Source: Scytonema hofmannii PCC 7110 (GTDB lineage: Bacteria; Cyanobacteriota; Cyanobacteriia; Cyanobacteriales; Nostocaceae). From it: a stretch of DNA of 64,000 nt. The position numbers and the translations under genes are program-made. The stretch is from NCBI RefSeq assembly GCF_000346485.2, contig NZ_KQ976354.1, forward strand, positions 8,915,333-8,979,332, in the 5' to 3' direction. Of the stretch, positions 9,213 through 17,617 are shown piece after piece. The notes below the pieces were generated by a model. That model made no database searches. It saw only the letters and a list, made by a program, of their open reading frames with translations, and was not told the origin of the DNA. Positions within the stretch are counted from its first letter, which is position 1, and every line of letters begins with the position of its first letter.

Positions 9213-10711
9213 ACCAAAACTCAAGGGCGCTGCAAATTCGCAATCCTAGCCTCACTCTTTTTGCCTTCCATTTACGTCATACCCTGAACGAAGATTCTAA
9301 TCAAGTCAAAGAAAATGCTGAGCATTTATGGGAGCAATGTGTTGAACTCGGACAACAACTCAATCTTGATCCAATAGCGTCCCTTAAGTCAAAACTTGTT
9401 TGCTACGAGGGGAATCCAGGCGTTTATAATCCTACTCTAGAACAAAAAGCTTTAGAACAGAAGCATTACAATAAGCACTCTAGTCTACCATTAAATTTAT
9501 TAGAACAAACACCAATTCTGAAATTTCAAGTTCCTACTTCACTAAACAGCCCAGAATGTTGGGGAGAAATTTATCCACTTCGCATTCACGATACTTACGC
9601 AGTTGACTTTACTCTGCGCTACAAGGAATTGGTAGATATTAAGCTACTCAATCAGCTTAATCCCAACGGCTACTTCTTGTCTAGTTGGATGCGTCCAAGT
9701 TTGGGTGAAACACTGTTGCTGTTTGCCGAATCGCTCAATGATAGCGATGACTATCAAACCTTAGCAAATGATTGCGTTGAGGCTCTGTTATCTGAAACAA
9801 TTGCAAGCCAAGTCAGTTGTGTTGCTCAAGGAAAACTTTTTGGGAATCCAATTTTTGAGTATGAAAACAAGCAGGAAGCACCTACCCAACATATTCATCT
9901 TTGGGTATGGTTAAAACCTCCTAGTAATTCCATAGACTTGCCAAAAGAAACAAATTTTCTGTTAAATCTCCTGATGTGCCGTAGTAAAATCCTTTTCGCC
10001 TATCATCAGGCAAGACAGTGTTATTCGGTTGCACGGCAACTCTATAGTCAATTGGAAGAAAAAGCCCAGATTTTTAATAACTTGCCTACAGATTCAGCAC
10101 GCCGACTAGAAAAGCTCAAAGAATTGCTCTCCACTCTCTCATCCCTTGGGTTTAAATACGCTCGTACTCTCAGAGATATGGTTGATAGTGACTCTTCTAT
10201 CCTCACTAACAGAACAAACTACAACACATGGTTGTCGAAAATTGACCAAAAAAGTCAAGAAAAATTTGACGATGATGATTTAAAGTTTTTAAAGAATTTT
10301 TACAATCGCACTTGTTTGCGCTTGCATAAACAGATTCAGACAGACTTGAAATACTTATCCCCAGGGCAAAATATGTTTCAACAAGCGATCGCTCTGAGTC
10401 GAGGTATAGTAGAATTAGACCAAGCTGAACGCGATGATCAACAAGAGAAACTCGAAAAAGAACGCGAGCGGAACTTTCAAACTACAGTCTTTGCAGTAGG
10501 CGCTGGGTTATCCGTGGGAGGGATTGTCATTTCTGCTTCTAGCCAAGTGACAAAAGAGAACCCGATTCGACTTCCCTTATCTCCCACTTTCTCTGTTCCT
10601 CCCCATCCTTTTATTCTCTGGGTTTTCGGAAGTATCATTTCCGGGTTAGTGGCAGCATGGATAACTTGGTATGTTACGAAATATTGGCAAAAACATAGCG
10701 CTAATGGCTAA
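9209..10711 (+). CDS. Membrane-anchored protein of the CHAT operon
   Basis: This 500-residue protein has a soluble N-terminal region (about 1-250), helical and coiled-coil-like segments (250-425, including a highly charged stretch EKLEKERERN), and two predicted membrane helices at the C-terminus (about 425-443 and 468-489) joined by a Pro-rich loop, ending in a short cationic tail. No enzyme motif is visible. It overlaps the upstream gene by four bases (ATGA). A large soluble part with a C-terminal hairpin is what a pore-forming effector, a protease substrate or a membrane-tethered sensor could look like; the sequence does not decide between these. No family recognised. Confidence 0.75.
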   Translation: MNQNSRALQIRNPSLTLFAFHLRHTLNEDSNQVKENAEHLWEQCVELGQQLNLDPIASLKSKLVCYEGNPGVYNPTLEQKALEQKHYNKHSSLPLNLLEQTPILKFQVPTSLNSPECWGEIYPLRIHDTYAVDFTLRYKELVDIKLLNQLNPNGYFLSSWMRPSLGETLLLFAESLNDSDDYQTLANDCVEALLSETIASQVSCVAQGKLFGNPIFEYENKQEAPTQHIHLWVWLKPPSNSIDLPKETNFLLNLLMCRSKILFAYHQARQCYSVARQLYSQLEEKAQIFNNLPTDSARRLEKLKELLSTLSSLGFKYARTLRDMVDSDSSILTNRTNYNTWLSKIDQKSQEKFDDDDLKFLKNFYNRTCLRLHKQIQTDLKYLSPGQNMFQQAIALSRGIVELDQAERDDQQEKLEKERERNFQTTVFAVGAGLSVGGIVISASSQVTKENPIRLPLSPTFSVPPHPFILWVFGSIISGLVAAWITWYVTKYWQKHSANG

Positions 10712-10775
10712 TCGTCAAAATGAGTTGTCAGGGCGAGAGTCATGCCGTAACTTCTGCACCTCTTGAACTTGCTAG

Positions 10776-11513
10776 CTATTTTATGCCACAAGCATCTAGT
10801 TTAGACGAAATTGCAACAATTCTCTCTAAACCAAACCCCCCCAACCACCCAGCCACTCTAACAGCCAATGCAATATCCCCTATCCGTCCTAATGGTAGAT
10901 GTCCTTGGGGTGCTTTCTTCACATCAAATATTAAGAGATCTCCATACCATAATCCGTTTTTGCCTCGCCAACCAACCATTTCCCCAAACTTTTCATAGGT
11001 TTTTTGATCTGGATTAGAATCTCCTGCTATCTTTTTCCAAATCCGATTTTGAACGCTAAAACCAAAGCGTCCATGACTGTATTGCACCCATAGTTTATCA
11101 ATGATATGTAGAACTTCACACGGAAATTTGCGAAGGCTTTCAATGTTCATGTAACCTTGCTTTTCTCGCTTAGCTGTTTTCAGCATCAATATAACCGTTT
11201 CTCGGTCTGCATCTTTCCACCTGCCATCTTCCAAAAAAGCTTCCAGTATTCTAAATTCTTGCAATCTTGACAAACCTTCTGGTGCTGGAGATTGGCAATT
11301 CATTCCCGCTTGAACAAGTTGCCCTTGACACACCTGTAAACTTTCCCAAACCTTTCTAGCCCAAGCCAGTTTTGCTTGCTCTTTTTGCAAAAATGCCTCT
11401 GGTATTTGACCAGAAAAGGTTGATGGGTAGGGAGTTACATCCCAGCCGCATCTTGAGCAGCAATTAATTCTGCCTTCAATATATTCAGTCTGGCAAACTG
11501 GACAACCAGTCAT
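10776..11513 (-). CDS. Zinc-ribbon protein with C-terminal GUN4 domain
   Basis: This 245-residue protein has an N-terminal zinc ribbon (C4, C7, C18/C19, C22) and a linker of about 90 residues, both nearly the same as in the dynamin-like protein at 1-1267. A GUN4-type domain follows, recognised by LWVQYSHGRFGFSVQ and IW. GUN4 binds porphyrins and stimulates Mg-chelatase, but in cyanobacteria GUN4 domains are also attached to signalling proteins. Since it sits on a zinc ribbon here, a sensor role is as likely as chlorophyll synthesis. I chose ATG 11513 (AGGG seven bases upstream) over TTG 11531. The gene converges on the membrane-protein gene of the CHAT operon with 64 bp between the stops. Confidence 0.85.
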   Translation of the reverse strand: MTGCPVCQTEYIEGRINCCSRCGWDVTPYPSTFSGQIPEAFLQKEQAKLAWARKVWESLQVCQGQLVQAGMNCQSPAPEGLSRLQEFRILEAFLEDGRWKDADRETVILMLKTAKREKQGYMNIESLRKFPCEVLHIIDKLWVQYSHGRFGFSVQNRIWKKIAGDSNPDQKTYEKFGEMVGWRGKNGLWYGDLLIFDVKKAPQGHLPLGRIGDIALAVRVAGWLGGFGLERIVAISSKLDACGIK

Positions 11514-11590
11514 CTTAGCCCTCACTGTCAATTCACTGAATACTACGCTAAGCTACAACTGTGTAACTCTACTTACCTCATGGATTATAC
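11192..11590. repeat. Duplicated zinc-ribbon module and leader, copy 2
   Basis: Partner of 945-1345. Similarity spans the leader, start codon and the first 105 or so codons, then ends where the GUN4-specific sequence begins. Confidence 0.8.
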
Positions 11591-11773
11591 ATTGTTCTGT
11601 AGTGGTTTAGGATCGCCTTGGCAAATAAAAACACCCCAGTAAAGTGGATTAGGATACTTTTTCTTCATTTCTAATTGAGTCTCACGCAAAGCATCTGTAC
11701 GCGATCGCCCCTCCAACACTCGATGGTAAAACTCCTCTATACTGCTGTCGCTTATTCCATCTACTGTCCCCAA
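11585..11773 (-). pseudogene. Remnant of a CHAT-domain gene (C-terminal end only)
   Basis: The 62 codons match the extreme C-terminus of cyanobacterial CHAT domains: a helix ending FYHRVLEGRSRTDALRETQLEMKKKYP, shown here in part, and a final strand with WGVFICQGDPKPL. The catalytic His and Cys regions are absent and nothing upstream (11774-12016) continues the domain. It lies directly upstream of the GUN4 gene on the same strand, so a second CHAT gene probably once headed that transcript. Recognition rests on motif memory, not a search. Confidence 0.65.
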
Positions 11774-12016
11774 ACCGGACTGCTCTTTTGGAGATTGGGA
11801 GTGATGGTTTGTATGTTCGTCAGCGTGCAGTCAGTATCATTTTAACATTTTTATCCCATAGTCACTTTTGAGATTGACGTATCAGGGTATCCTACAGATC
11901 TGGGTACATTGGACGCTCTGCGAGAAAACTTTAGAGAACCCGTCCTTGAGGTTGTTAACTAGTTAGTCCTTTGTTAATATTTGCTCACTTTTATTTAAGT
12001 ATGCTAAGATAAGTGT

Positions 12017-12613
12017 ATGGCATACATACCACTCAGAAAAGCGGTCGAATTTCTGGGATTGCACCCAAATACTTTGAGGAAATATGCAGATGAAGGCAAA
12101 ATCAAAAGCATCAAAAACTCGGCAGGACAAAGACTCTACGACGTTGAATCATATACCAAAGGCGATTCAACTGGAATTACCACTATTTGTTACTGTCGAG
12201 TCAGCTCCTCAAAACAACGTGACGACCTTGATAGACAAGTCGCTTATATGCAATCCCTCTACCCCAACGCCGAGTTTATTAGAGACGTTGGTTCAGGAAT
12301 CAACTTCAAGCGTAAAGGACTGCAAGCCCTACTGGACAGACTTTTGCGCGGGGATAAGTTCACACTTATTGTTGCCTGTCGTGACAGACTCGCACGGTTT
12401 GGATTCGAGCTTATACAGTACATGGTCGAGCAAAACGGTGGACAAATCGTGGTTCTTGACAAAGCTGTATACTGCCCGGAATCAGAACTCACCCAAGATT
12501 TACTCTCAATCCTTCACGTATGCCGTTGCCGAATGCACGGACTCAGAAAGTACTCCAAGAAAATCAAGGAAGATTTATCTAAGACTGACTCATGTGCAGA
12601 AGATACTGATTAA
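12017..12613 (+). CDS. tnpA: IS607-type serine recombinase (transposase TnpA)
   Basis: This 198-residue protein has an N-terminal MerR-like helix-turn-helix (residues 1-45, with LHPNTLRKYADEGKI) and then the resolvase catalytic domain: nucleophile Ser in YCRVSSSKQ, DVGSGINFKRKGL, and ACRDRLARFG with the conserved Arg residues. The family cuts and joins DNA through a 5'-phosphoserine link and makes a circular intermediate. The tail CRMHGLRKYSKKIKED is typical; the last dozen residues are not conserved. It overlaps the open tnpB frame, as is common in these elements. It looks intact and may be active. Confidence 0.92.
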   Translation: MAYIPLRKAVEFLGLHPNTLRKYADEGKIKSIKNSAGQRLYDVESYTKGDSTGITTICYCRVSSSKQRDDLDRQVAYMQSLYPNAEFIRDVGSGINFKRKGLQALLDRLLRGDKFTLIVACRDRLARFGFELIQYMVEQNGGQIVVLDKAVYCPESELTQDLLSILHVCRCRMHGLRKYSKKIKEDLSKTDSCAEDTD

Positions 12614-13676
12614 TCAATGGTTTGGTGTATCACGATTTGTGTTTAATCAAACTATTGAGTTATTAAAAGATGGAGTAGTCAAAGCTAACTGGAAAGCCAT
12701 CAAGGGTGGCATCCTTAGTGGCTTACCCGATTGGTGCAAAGACACTCCTTATCAAATCAAGTCTATTGCTATCAAGGATGCGTGCAAGGCAGTAAGTAAT
12801 GCCAAATCAAAGTACAAAAATGGTGGTGGTATTAGTCGAGTGAACTTTAGGTCAAGAAAAGATCCGAAACAATCTTGCTATATTCCCAAATCGGCTGTGT
12901 CAGAGAAAGGAATTTATCACACCATTTTAGGTGAGGTTTGCTATAGGGAATTTCTCCCGAAAAACTTTGGGGATTGTCGATTAGTACTCGCTTATGGTGA
13001 TTACTATTTAACAATTCCCGTTGAAAGTCCACAACTTGAAACCGAGAACCAAGGACGCGTTGTGGCTTTAGATCCAGGCATTAGAACGTTTTTCACATTT
13101 CTTTCAGAATCTTCTTTTGGTTGGTTGGGTAAGAATGCTAATGTAAAAATTCAAAAACTTTGTTTTAAGTTAGATGAATTGTGTAGTGGCATCTCTAAAA
13201 CCAGAGGACAGTTAAAACGAAGATTAAAGAAAGCAGCCAACCGTCTGCGTGGCAAAATCAAAAACCTTGTAGATGAACTGCAGAAAAAATCGATTCGTTT
13301 TTTGGTAGATAATTTTGACATAATATTGCTTCCAACTTTTGAGACTTCTCAGATGTCAAAGAAAGCCAGACGCAGAATTCGGTCAAAATCTGTACGTCAG
13401 ATGTTAACTTTATCCCACTACAAATTTAAGCAATTTATTAAGCACAAAGCTTTTGAGCACAACAAAGTAGTGCTAGATGTTAACGAAGCTTACACTTCAA
13501 AAACAGTTAGCTGGTCTGGAGAAATTGTGAAAAACTTAGGTGGAGCTAAAATCATTAAATCCTCATCCACAGGTCAAACAATGGATAGAGATTTAAATGG
13601 TGCGCGAGGGATTTTCCTTCGTGCAATGGTTGATACGCCCTGGCTAAGAGAGAATCTTAGCTTGAGTATTTGTTAA
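12456..13676 (+). CDS. tnpB: TnpB, RNA-guided nuclease-like protein of the IS607 element
   Basis: TnpB homology runs from about 12540 (KIYLRLTHVQ, INQWFGVSRFVFNQTIELLKD in part) to the stop. RuvC acidic residues are present: D in ALDPGIRTF, E in LLPTFETSQM, D in MDRDLNGARG. The usual four-Cys zinc ribbon between the last two motifs is missing and replaced by VSWSGEIVKNLGG, a variant known among cyanobacterial IS607 TnpBs. The start is unresolved: the frame is open back to an ATG at 12084 inside tnpA, and I placed it at an in-frame TTG (12456); GTG 12594 would cut into the conserved domain. Probably functional apart from the start question. Confidence 0.8.
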   Translation: MTKLYTARNQNSPKIYSQSFTYAVAECTDSESTPRKSRKIYLRLTHVQKILINQWFGVSRFVFNQTIELLKDGVVKANWKAIKGGILSGLPDWCKDTPYQIKSIAIKDACKAVSNAKSKYKNGGGISRVNFRSRKDPKQSCYIPKSAVSEKGIYHTILGEVCYREFLPKNFGDCRLVLAYGDYYLTIPVESPQLETENQGRVVALDPGIRTFFTFLSESSFGWLGKNANVKIQKLCFKLDELCSGISKTRGQLKRRLKKAANRLRGKIKNLVDELQKKSIRFLVDNFDIILLPTFETSQMSKKARRRIRSKSVRQMLTLSHYKFKQFIKHKAFEHNKVVLDVNEAYTSKTVSWSGEIVKNLGGAKIIKSSSTGQTMDRDLNGARGIFLRAMVDTPWLRENLSLSIC

Positions 13677-14393
13677 CGTGTGTTGGGAATCGTTAACGAA
13701 AATGTATCGGATATAATCCTTGTCTTCGAGAAAGTGGCAATTTCGGGTTCGAGATCTTGTGGAAGCGATCGCACATGATGGGCTTAATTCCCATGGTATG
13801 GTACAGACTTGCAAATCTTTAATTAACCCACTACCTATATCTAGCACCCAAGCATGAACGAGTGGTGCTTTTTGTTCGTGGAGTGTCTTACGCATGATTG
13901 AAGTCTGGTACAAATTTTTTACCTGCGCCATCACATTGATTTCCGCTAAACGATTTAGCCGTTCTTCTGTTGTGGATAAAGCATCAATTTCGTCTTGTTT
14001 TTGCAAATAGAGTTCTCGTATTGGATTCACCCAGTTATCAAGAATTCCTATTGTTCTTCCTTCCAAGGCTGCTTTGATTCCACCACAACCGTAATGACCG
14101 CAAACAATAATGTGTTCGACCTCAAGATGGTTTATTGCGTATTCAAGAACAGCTAAAAAGTTAATATCCGTGAGAGATACTTGATTGGCAATATTACGGT
14201 GAACAAATAATTCTCCAGGTTCTGTACGTGTAAAATTAGTTAAAGGCAAACGACTGTCAGAACAACCAATGTAGAGATAGGGTGGTTTTTGTCCCCGTGC
14301 TAAATCTTCAAAATAAGTAGAGTTTAGAGCTAGCTTTTCAGCAACCCAAGCCTGATTGTTCTTGAGAAGCTCATCAATGCTGTGATACTTCAT
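13644..14393 (-). CDS. Beta-class carbonic anhydrase, C-terminus altered at IS junction
   Basis: Interconverts CO2 and bicarbonate. Zinc ligands and catalytic residues are all present: C44-x-D46-x-R48 in GCSDSR, and H100 and C103 in GHYGCGG. Typical family text (FVHRNIANQV, VHAWVLDIGSGLIKDL) continues to about residue 190. The last 55 or so residues do not look like the family. The frame runs through a HIP1 site and stops at 13644, inside the 3' end of the IS607 tnpB. The element therefore probably replaced the native end, although the catalytic core is complete. The gene converges on and overlaps tnpB by 33 bp. No carboxysome genes are nearby. Confidence 0.88.
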   Translation of the reverse strand: MKYHSIDELLKNNQAWVAEKLALNSTYFEDLARGQKPPYLYIGCSDSRLPLTNFTRTEPGELFVHRNIANQVSLTDINFLAVLEYAINHLEVEHIIVCGHYGCGGIKAALEGRTIGILDNWVNPIRELYLQKQDEIDALSTTEERLNRLAEINVMAQVKNLYQTSIMRKTLHEQKAPLVHAWVLDIGSGLIKDLQVCTIPWELSPSCAIASTRSRTRNCHFLEDKDYIRYIFVNDSQHTLTNTQAKILS

Positions 14394-14636
14394 TAATGTT
14401 TAGTACAAGAGGTGAACTTAAGAACTAACGTGGAAATAAGCTACCAGTTTGTAAAGACGCGGCGAACTTGTACCCCTCCGATTGTTTTAGTAACTGAATA
14501 ATACATTATTGAAATGCAATTCCCTTACTACATAGTTTGAAACCAAAAAAAGATTAAAGCCATCTTCAATCATAAAAATTTGTATTTAGATAAATATAGA
14601 GATAATAAACTTAATTAATCTCTACCTTTCATCAGT

Positions 14637-14675
14637 GAGCAGTGACCAGTAACCAGTGACAAATGACAAATGACA
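14637..14675. repeat. Short tandem repeats (CCAGTGA / TGACAAA type)
   Basis: The stretch AGTGACCAGTAACCAGTGAC followed by two ACAAATG units is of the heptamer-repeat type seen between genes of filamentous cyanobacteria. The rest of 14394-14636 is AT-rich with no gene that I can support; it must hold the carbonic anhydrase promoter. Confidence 0.7.
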
Positions 14676-15884
14676 TCAAACTAACATTCCAGCAATACAA
14701 GCAGTCATAAAACCTGCAAGCAAACCCCCAATCATCGATCTAACACCCATACGAGCTAAATCGTGTTGGCGAGTTGGTGCCATTCCGGTAATCCCACCAA
14801 TGGTAATGGCGATAGATCCAACATTAGCAAAATTGCATAAAGCGTAAGTAGCAATAACGATCGCACGTTGAGAAATTTGACCTTTCTCAATTAAAGTCTT
14901 CAGATCTAAATAAGCAATAAACTCATTAAGAATAGTCTTTTTACCTAACAATACCCCCACTTGACCGCAATCAGCCAAAGGCACACCCATAAACAAAGCC
15001 ACAGGAGCCATAATAAAAGATAAGATCCATTCTAATGAAAGTTGCGGCAATCCAAAGAGTGTCCCCAACCATCCAAGCAATGCATTGACTACAGCTAACA
15101 AACCCAAGAAAGCAATAATCATCACTCCCACATTAACCGCTAACCTGGCACCATCAAGCGCCCCTGAAGCCGCAGCATCAATGACGTTAACAAAATTTGT
15201 TTTGACTTTTACCCTCACTTGTCCTGCAGTGTCGGATACTTCGGTTTCTGGGTAAAGTAATTTAGCAACCACCAAAGATGTCGGAGCAGTCATAAAAAAA
15301 GCAGCTATGAGATGTTCTGTTGGTAAACCGAATGATAAATATGCTCCTAAAGTCCCACCAGCAACCGTGGCAAAACCACCTGTCATCACTGCAAACAGTT
15401 CTGATTGTGTCATTGTTGGTACATAAGGCTTAACTATCAGTGGTGATTCAGTCGGTCCCAAAAAGATGTTACCCGCACAAGATAAAGACTCAGATCCTGA
15501 AGTTTTCATAGTCTTCATCATCACCCAAGCTATACCAGTCACTGTCCACTGCAGAATCCCGTAATGATACAGAACGCTAATGAAGGCGGAAAAAAAGATG
15601 ATTGTGGGCAAAACTTGAAATGCAAACAAGTGATCTTTATAACTCTCGCCAAAAACAAACTTTGCCCCCACGTCCGAAAATCCTAAAAAACTGGTGACAA
15701 CATCGCCTAAAGACTTGAATGCTGTTAACCCACTAGGAGTTTTCAAAATCAAGAGTGCAAATAAAAACTCTAACCCTAGTCCCCATGCCACTGTTCTCCA
15801 GCGTACAGCACGGCGATTTACAGAAAAGATGTATGATATTCCAATAAAAACAAATAGTCCCAAGGCTGAAATTGTGCGTTCCAT
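14676..15884 (-). CDS. nupC: Concentrative nucleoside transporter (NupC/CNT family)
   Basis: This is a polytopic inner-membrane protein of 402 residues with about ten hydrophobic segments. It has the CNT hallmark regions: PTESPLIVKPYVPTMTQSEL, and GGFATVAGGTLGAY for the nucleoside and Na+/H+ sites. CNT proteins import nucleosides with a cation. ATG 15884 (MERTISALG) has GGGAGAAAT upstream and begins the first membrane helix; an upstream GTG at 15923 only adds 13 polar residues. It probably stands alone. Substrate range (purine or pyrimidine) cannot be read from the sequence with confidence. Confidence 0.92.
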   Translation of the reverse strand: MERTISALGLFVFIGISYIFSVNRRAVRWRTVAWGLGLEFLFALLILKTPSGLTAFKSLGDVVTSFLGFSDVGAKFVFGESYKDHLFAFQVLPTIIFFSAFISVLYHYGILQWTVTGIAWVMMKTMKTSGSESLSCAGNIFLGPTESPLIVKPYVPTMTQSELFAVMTGGFATVAGGTLGAYLSFGLPTEHLIAAFFMTAPTSLVVAKLLYPETEVSDTAGQVRVKVKTNFVNVIDAAASGALDGARLAVNVGVMIIAFLGLLAVVNALLGWLGTLFGLPQLSLEWILSFIMAPVALFMGVPLADCGQVGVLLGKKTILNEFIAYLDLKTLIEKGQISQRAIVIATYALCNFANVGSIAITIGGITGMAPTRQHDLARMGVRSMIGGLLAGFMTACIAGMLV

Positions 15885-15952
15885 TATTTCTCCCAAAAAT
15901 ACACCACTATTAACCTTGGTCACAGAGTATACACAAAATAGATGGTAGAAAA

Positions 15953-16162
15953 ATGCTAGAAATTAATAAAAATTATGTAATGGATGAAAATCAGCAACCA
16001 ATAGCTGTACAAATACCCATAGCTGATTTTGAAAAAATTGAAGAAATATTAGAAAACTATGGATTGGCAAAACTTATGGAAGAATCAGAAGATAATGAAC
16101 GTCTTTCTAAAGATAAAGCTCTGAGATATTATCAATCATTGAAGAAGAATGTGGAAGATTGA
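15953..16162 (+). CDS. Antitoxin of a RelE-type toxin-antitoxin pair
   Basis: This 69-residue acidic protein has a Phd/RelB-like N-terminal half (YVMDENQQPIAVQIPIADFE) that would dimerise and bind DNA, and a charged helical C-terminus that would wrap the toxin. It overlaps the toxin gene by 14 bp, the normal arrangement for coupled translation, and such antitoxins usually repress their own operon. Identification depends on the partner. Confidence 0.85.
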   Translation: MLEINKNYVMDENQQPIAVQIPIADFEKIEEILENYGLAKLMEESEDNERLSKDKALRYYQSLKKNVED

Positions 16163-16421
16163 ATTTACTAAAAGGTTTTTAAAAGATTTAGCTGATTTAC
16201 CAGAAGAAATACAAGCCCGGATCGAACCGATTATTTTTCAAGAACTTGAGTCAGAAAATCCTTTTGAACTAGGGTATTTGGAAAAAATGAAGGGGTACGC
16301 TGACAAGTATAAAATTCGCGTGGGTGACTATAGAATAGGTATCAGTATTGAAAAAGATACACAAACCTTAATTTGTCAGCGAGTCGCACACCGTAAAGAT
16401 ATTTATAGAATATTCCCTTGA
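16149..16421 (+). CDS. RelE/ParE-family toxin
   Basis: This 90-residue protein has the RelE fold pattern: IEFTKRFLKDLADLPEEIQ, then KYKIRVGDYRIGISIE and a C-terminal VAHRKDIYRIF with the basic and aromatic residues typical of RelE-like mRNA interferases. Toxins of this group cleave mRNA at the ribosome; the ParE subgroup instead hits gyrase, and the sequence alone does not fully separate them. VAHRKDIYR favours RelE. It is paired with the antitoxin at 15953-16162. Confidence 0.9.
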   Translation: MWKIEFTKRFLKDLADLPEEIQARIEPIIFQELESENPFELGYLEKMKGYADKYKIRVGDYRIGISIEKDTQTLICQRVAHRKDIYRIFP

Positions 16422-16591
16422 CAGCGTTGTGCATCTCTGTTCTGTGTATTTTACAAATTGTTACTTAGATGTATAGATCTACGCCTAAACGCCGATTTAT
16501 CCTGAAGAACTGTTCATGCCAAGGTAAATCTAAGTAGGGCTTGCTGAAAAAACACAACTATAGTAACGAAATGTAAAATATTGCTACTTCC

Positions 16592-16632
16592 GTTAGTAGT
16601 TGCGCTGAGCACGCTAAAGCGCAACTACTAAC
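16592..16632. repeat. Perfect 15-bp inverted repeat
   Basis: GTTAGTAGTTGCGCT (16592-16606) and its exact complement (16618-16632) are separated by 11 bases. There is no T-run after it, so I read it as an interspersed palindromic repeat rather than a simple terminator. The rest of 16422-16855 is AT-rich with no gene; GAGG at about 16841 serves the next start. Confidence 0.8.
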
Positions 16633-16855
16633 CAGTGATGATTATTTGTGCCGACTTACTTGTAACAGAAATCAGAGAAAAAAGAATAAAATGTAACAAA
16701 ATATGCTTGATTTATGGTCAAACTATTTCAATTTATGGACAAAAAGATATTTTTATGAAAAATCTTTAACAATAGGAGCATATCATAAACATTCTATAAA
16801 TTTTTCTGTTATATAATATTGTTAAAAAACTATATATTCCGAGGATATTAAAACT

Positions 16856-17575
16856 GTGCTTGATGATTTACTAGGATTAGAGATTAGTCGAAAAGAATTA
16901 CAGAAATTGACTAACTTGCCTGTAAACGATGAACTAATAATTATTAGCCATCCTCTTCAAGGAATAGTCAAGAGATTTATAGAAAAGGTCAAAGGTTCTG
17001 AAGGTGCTACTGTAATTTTTATAGGACTGAGTGTATTGGTTGGTAGTTATGTTGCCATTGACCTTATTATCCGATTCTTTGCGACTTGGGTAGCAATACC
17101 ATCCTGGCTATTATTAATTATATTAGGCTTTTTAACTGGTTCTAGCGCACAAATTTTCTTGTACTTTTTTTGGAAGCAAAGGCTGAAGCTGGTTGAAAAA
17201 AAAATTACACATTCCCTGAAAATTTTATTGAATGATGTAGAAAGATATAATTCTGTTATTAAAGCAATAGATATTAACGACCAAATAGAAGCGGCGGGAA
17301 ATCCGGGAGTCAGTTTAAAAGAAAGACAAAAAGTTCTTGAAGCACTTGAGCTTACAAGAAGCGATCTTGTTCGTGCCTTAAAAACCGAAAAAATTTTAAG
17401 AGAGAATAAAAAGTTTATTATTAGTAGATCGGAGTTATTTGCCAATAACTTAGCAACATTAACAGCAATGCAAGTCAGCGAACAAGCTAGCGAGCACGGA
17501 CGATTGTTAAATGAAGCATTGCAAATTGCTTTAGACGTGCAACATGAGATGAAAAGTTTACAAAGTCAAGGTTAA
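16856..17575 (+). CDS. Two-helix membrane protein, function unknown
   Basis: This 239-residue protein starts at GTG with GAGG 11 bases upstream. Two strong membrane helices (about residues 52-72 and 76-104) sit in the N-terminal half. The remaining 130 residues are a long, charged, probably coiled-coil helix bundle facing the cytoplasm (ERQKVLEALELTRSDLVRAL). No catalytic motif is present and I do not recognise a named family. Flanked by intergenic repeats, it is likely a single transcription unit. Confidence 0.75.
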   Translation: MLDDLLGLEISRKELQKLTNLPVNDELIIISHPLQGIVKRFIEKVKGSEGATVIFIGLSVLVGSYVAIDLIIRFFATWVAIPSWLLLIILGFLTGSSAQIFLYFFWKQRLKLVEKKITHSLKILLNDVERYNSVIKAIDINDQIEAAGNPGVSLKERQKVLEALELTRSDLVRALKTEKILRENKKFIISRSELFANNLATLTAMQVSEQASEHGRLLNEALQIALDVQHEMKSLQSQG

Positions 17576-17587
17576 ACAGATGATTTT

Positions 17588-17610
17588 GGTCACTGGTCAC
17601 TGGTCACTGG
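17588..17610. repeat. Heptamer tandem repeat TCACTGG x3
   Basis: Three contiguous TCACTGG units lie between convergent genes. The same heptamer recurs at 19599-19630, before the P450 gene. This is the cyanobacterial STRR type. Confidence 0.85.
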
Positions 17611-17617
17611 TTATTCT

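Larger units (their letters stand above)
11960..13690 (+). mobile_element. IS607-family insertion sequence
   Basis: It carries a MerR-like/serine recombinase tnpA followed by tnpB in the usual IS607 order. IS607 elements lack terminal inverted repeats and obvious target duplications, so the ends are estimates: the left end lies in the AT-rich leader before 12017 and the right end just after the tnpB stop at 13676, where the carbonic anhydrase frame ends. Confidence 0.75.

Noticed and set aside
10720-10998. Plus-strand 92-codon frame
   Set aside because: Overlaps the well-supported GUN4 gene on the other strand and has no family features.
12084-12455. N-terminal 124 codons of the open tnpB frame as true TnpB sequence
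   Set aside because: They lie wholly within tnpA in another frame and show no TnpB features; the conserved region starts near 12540.
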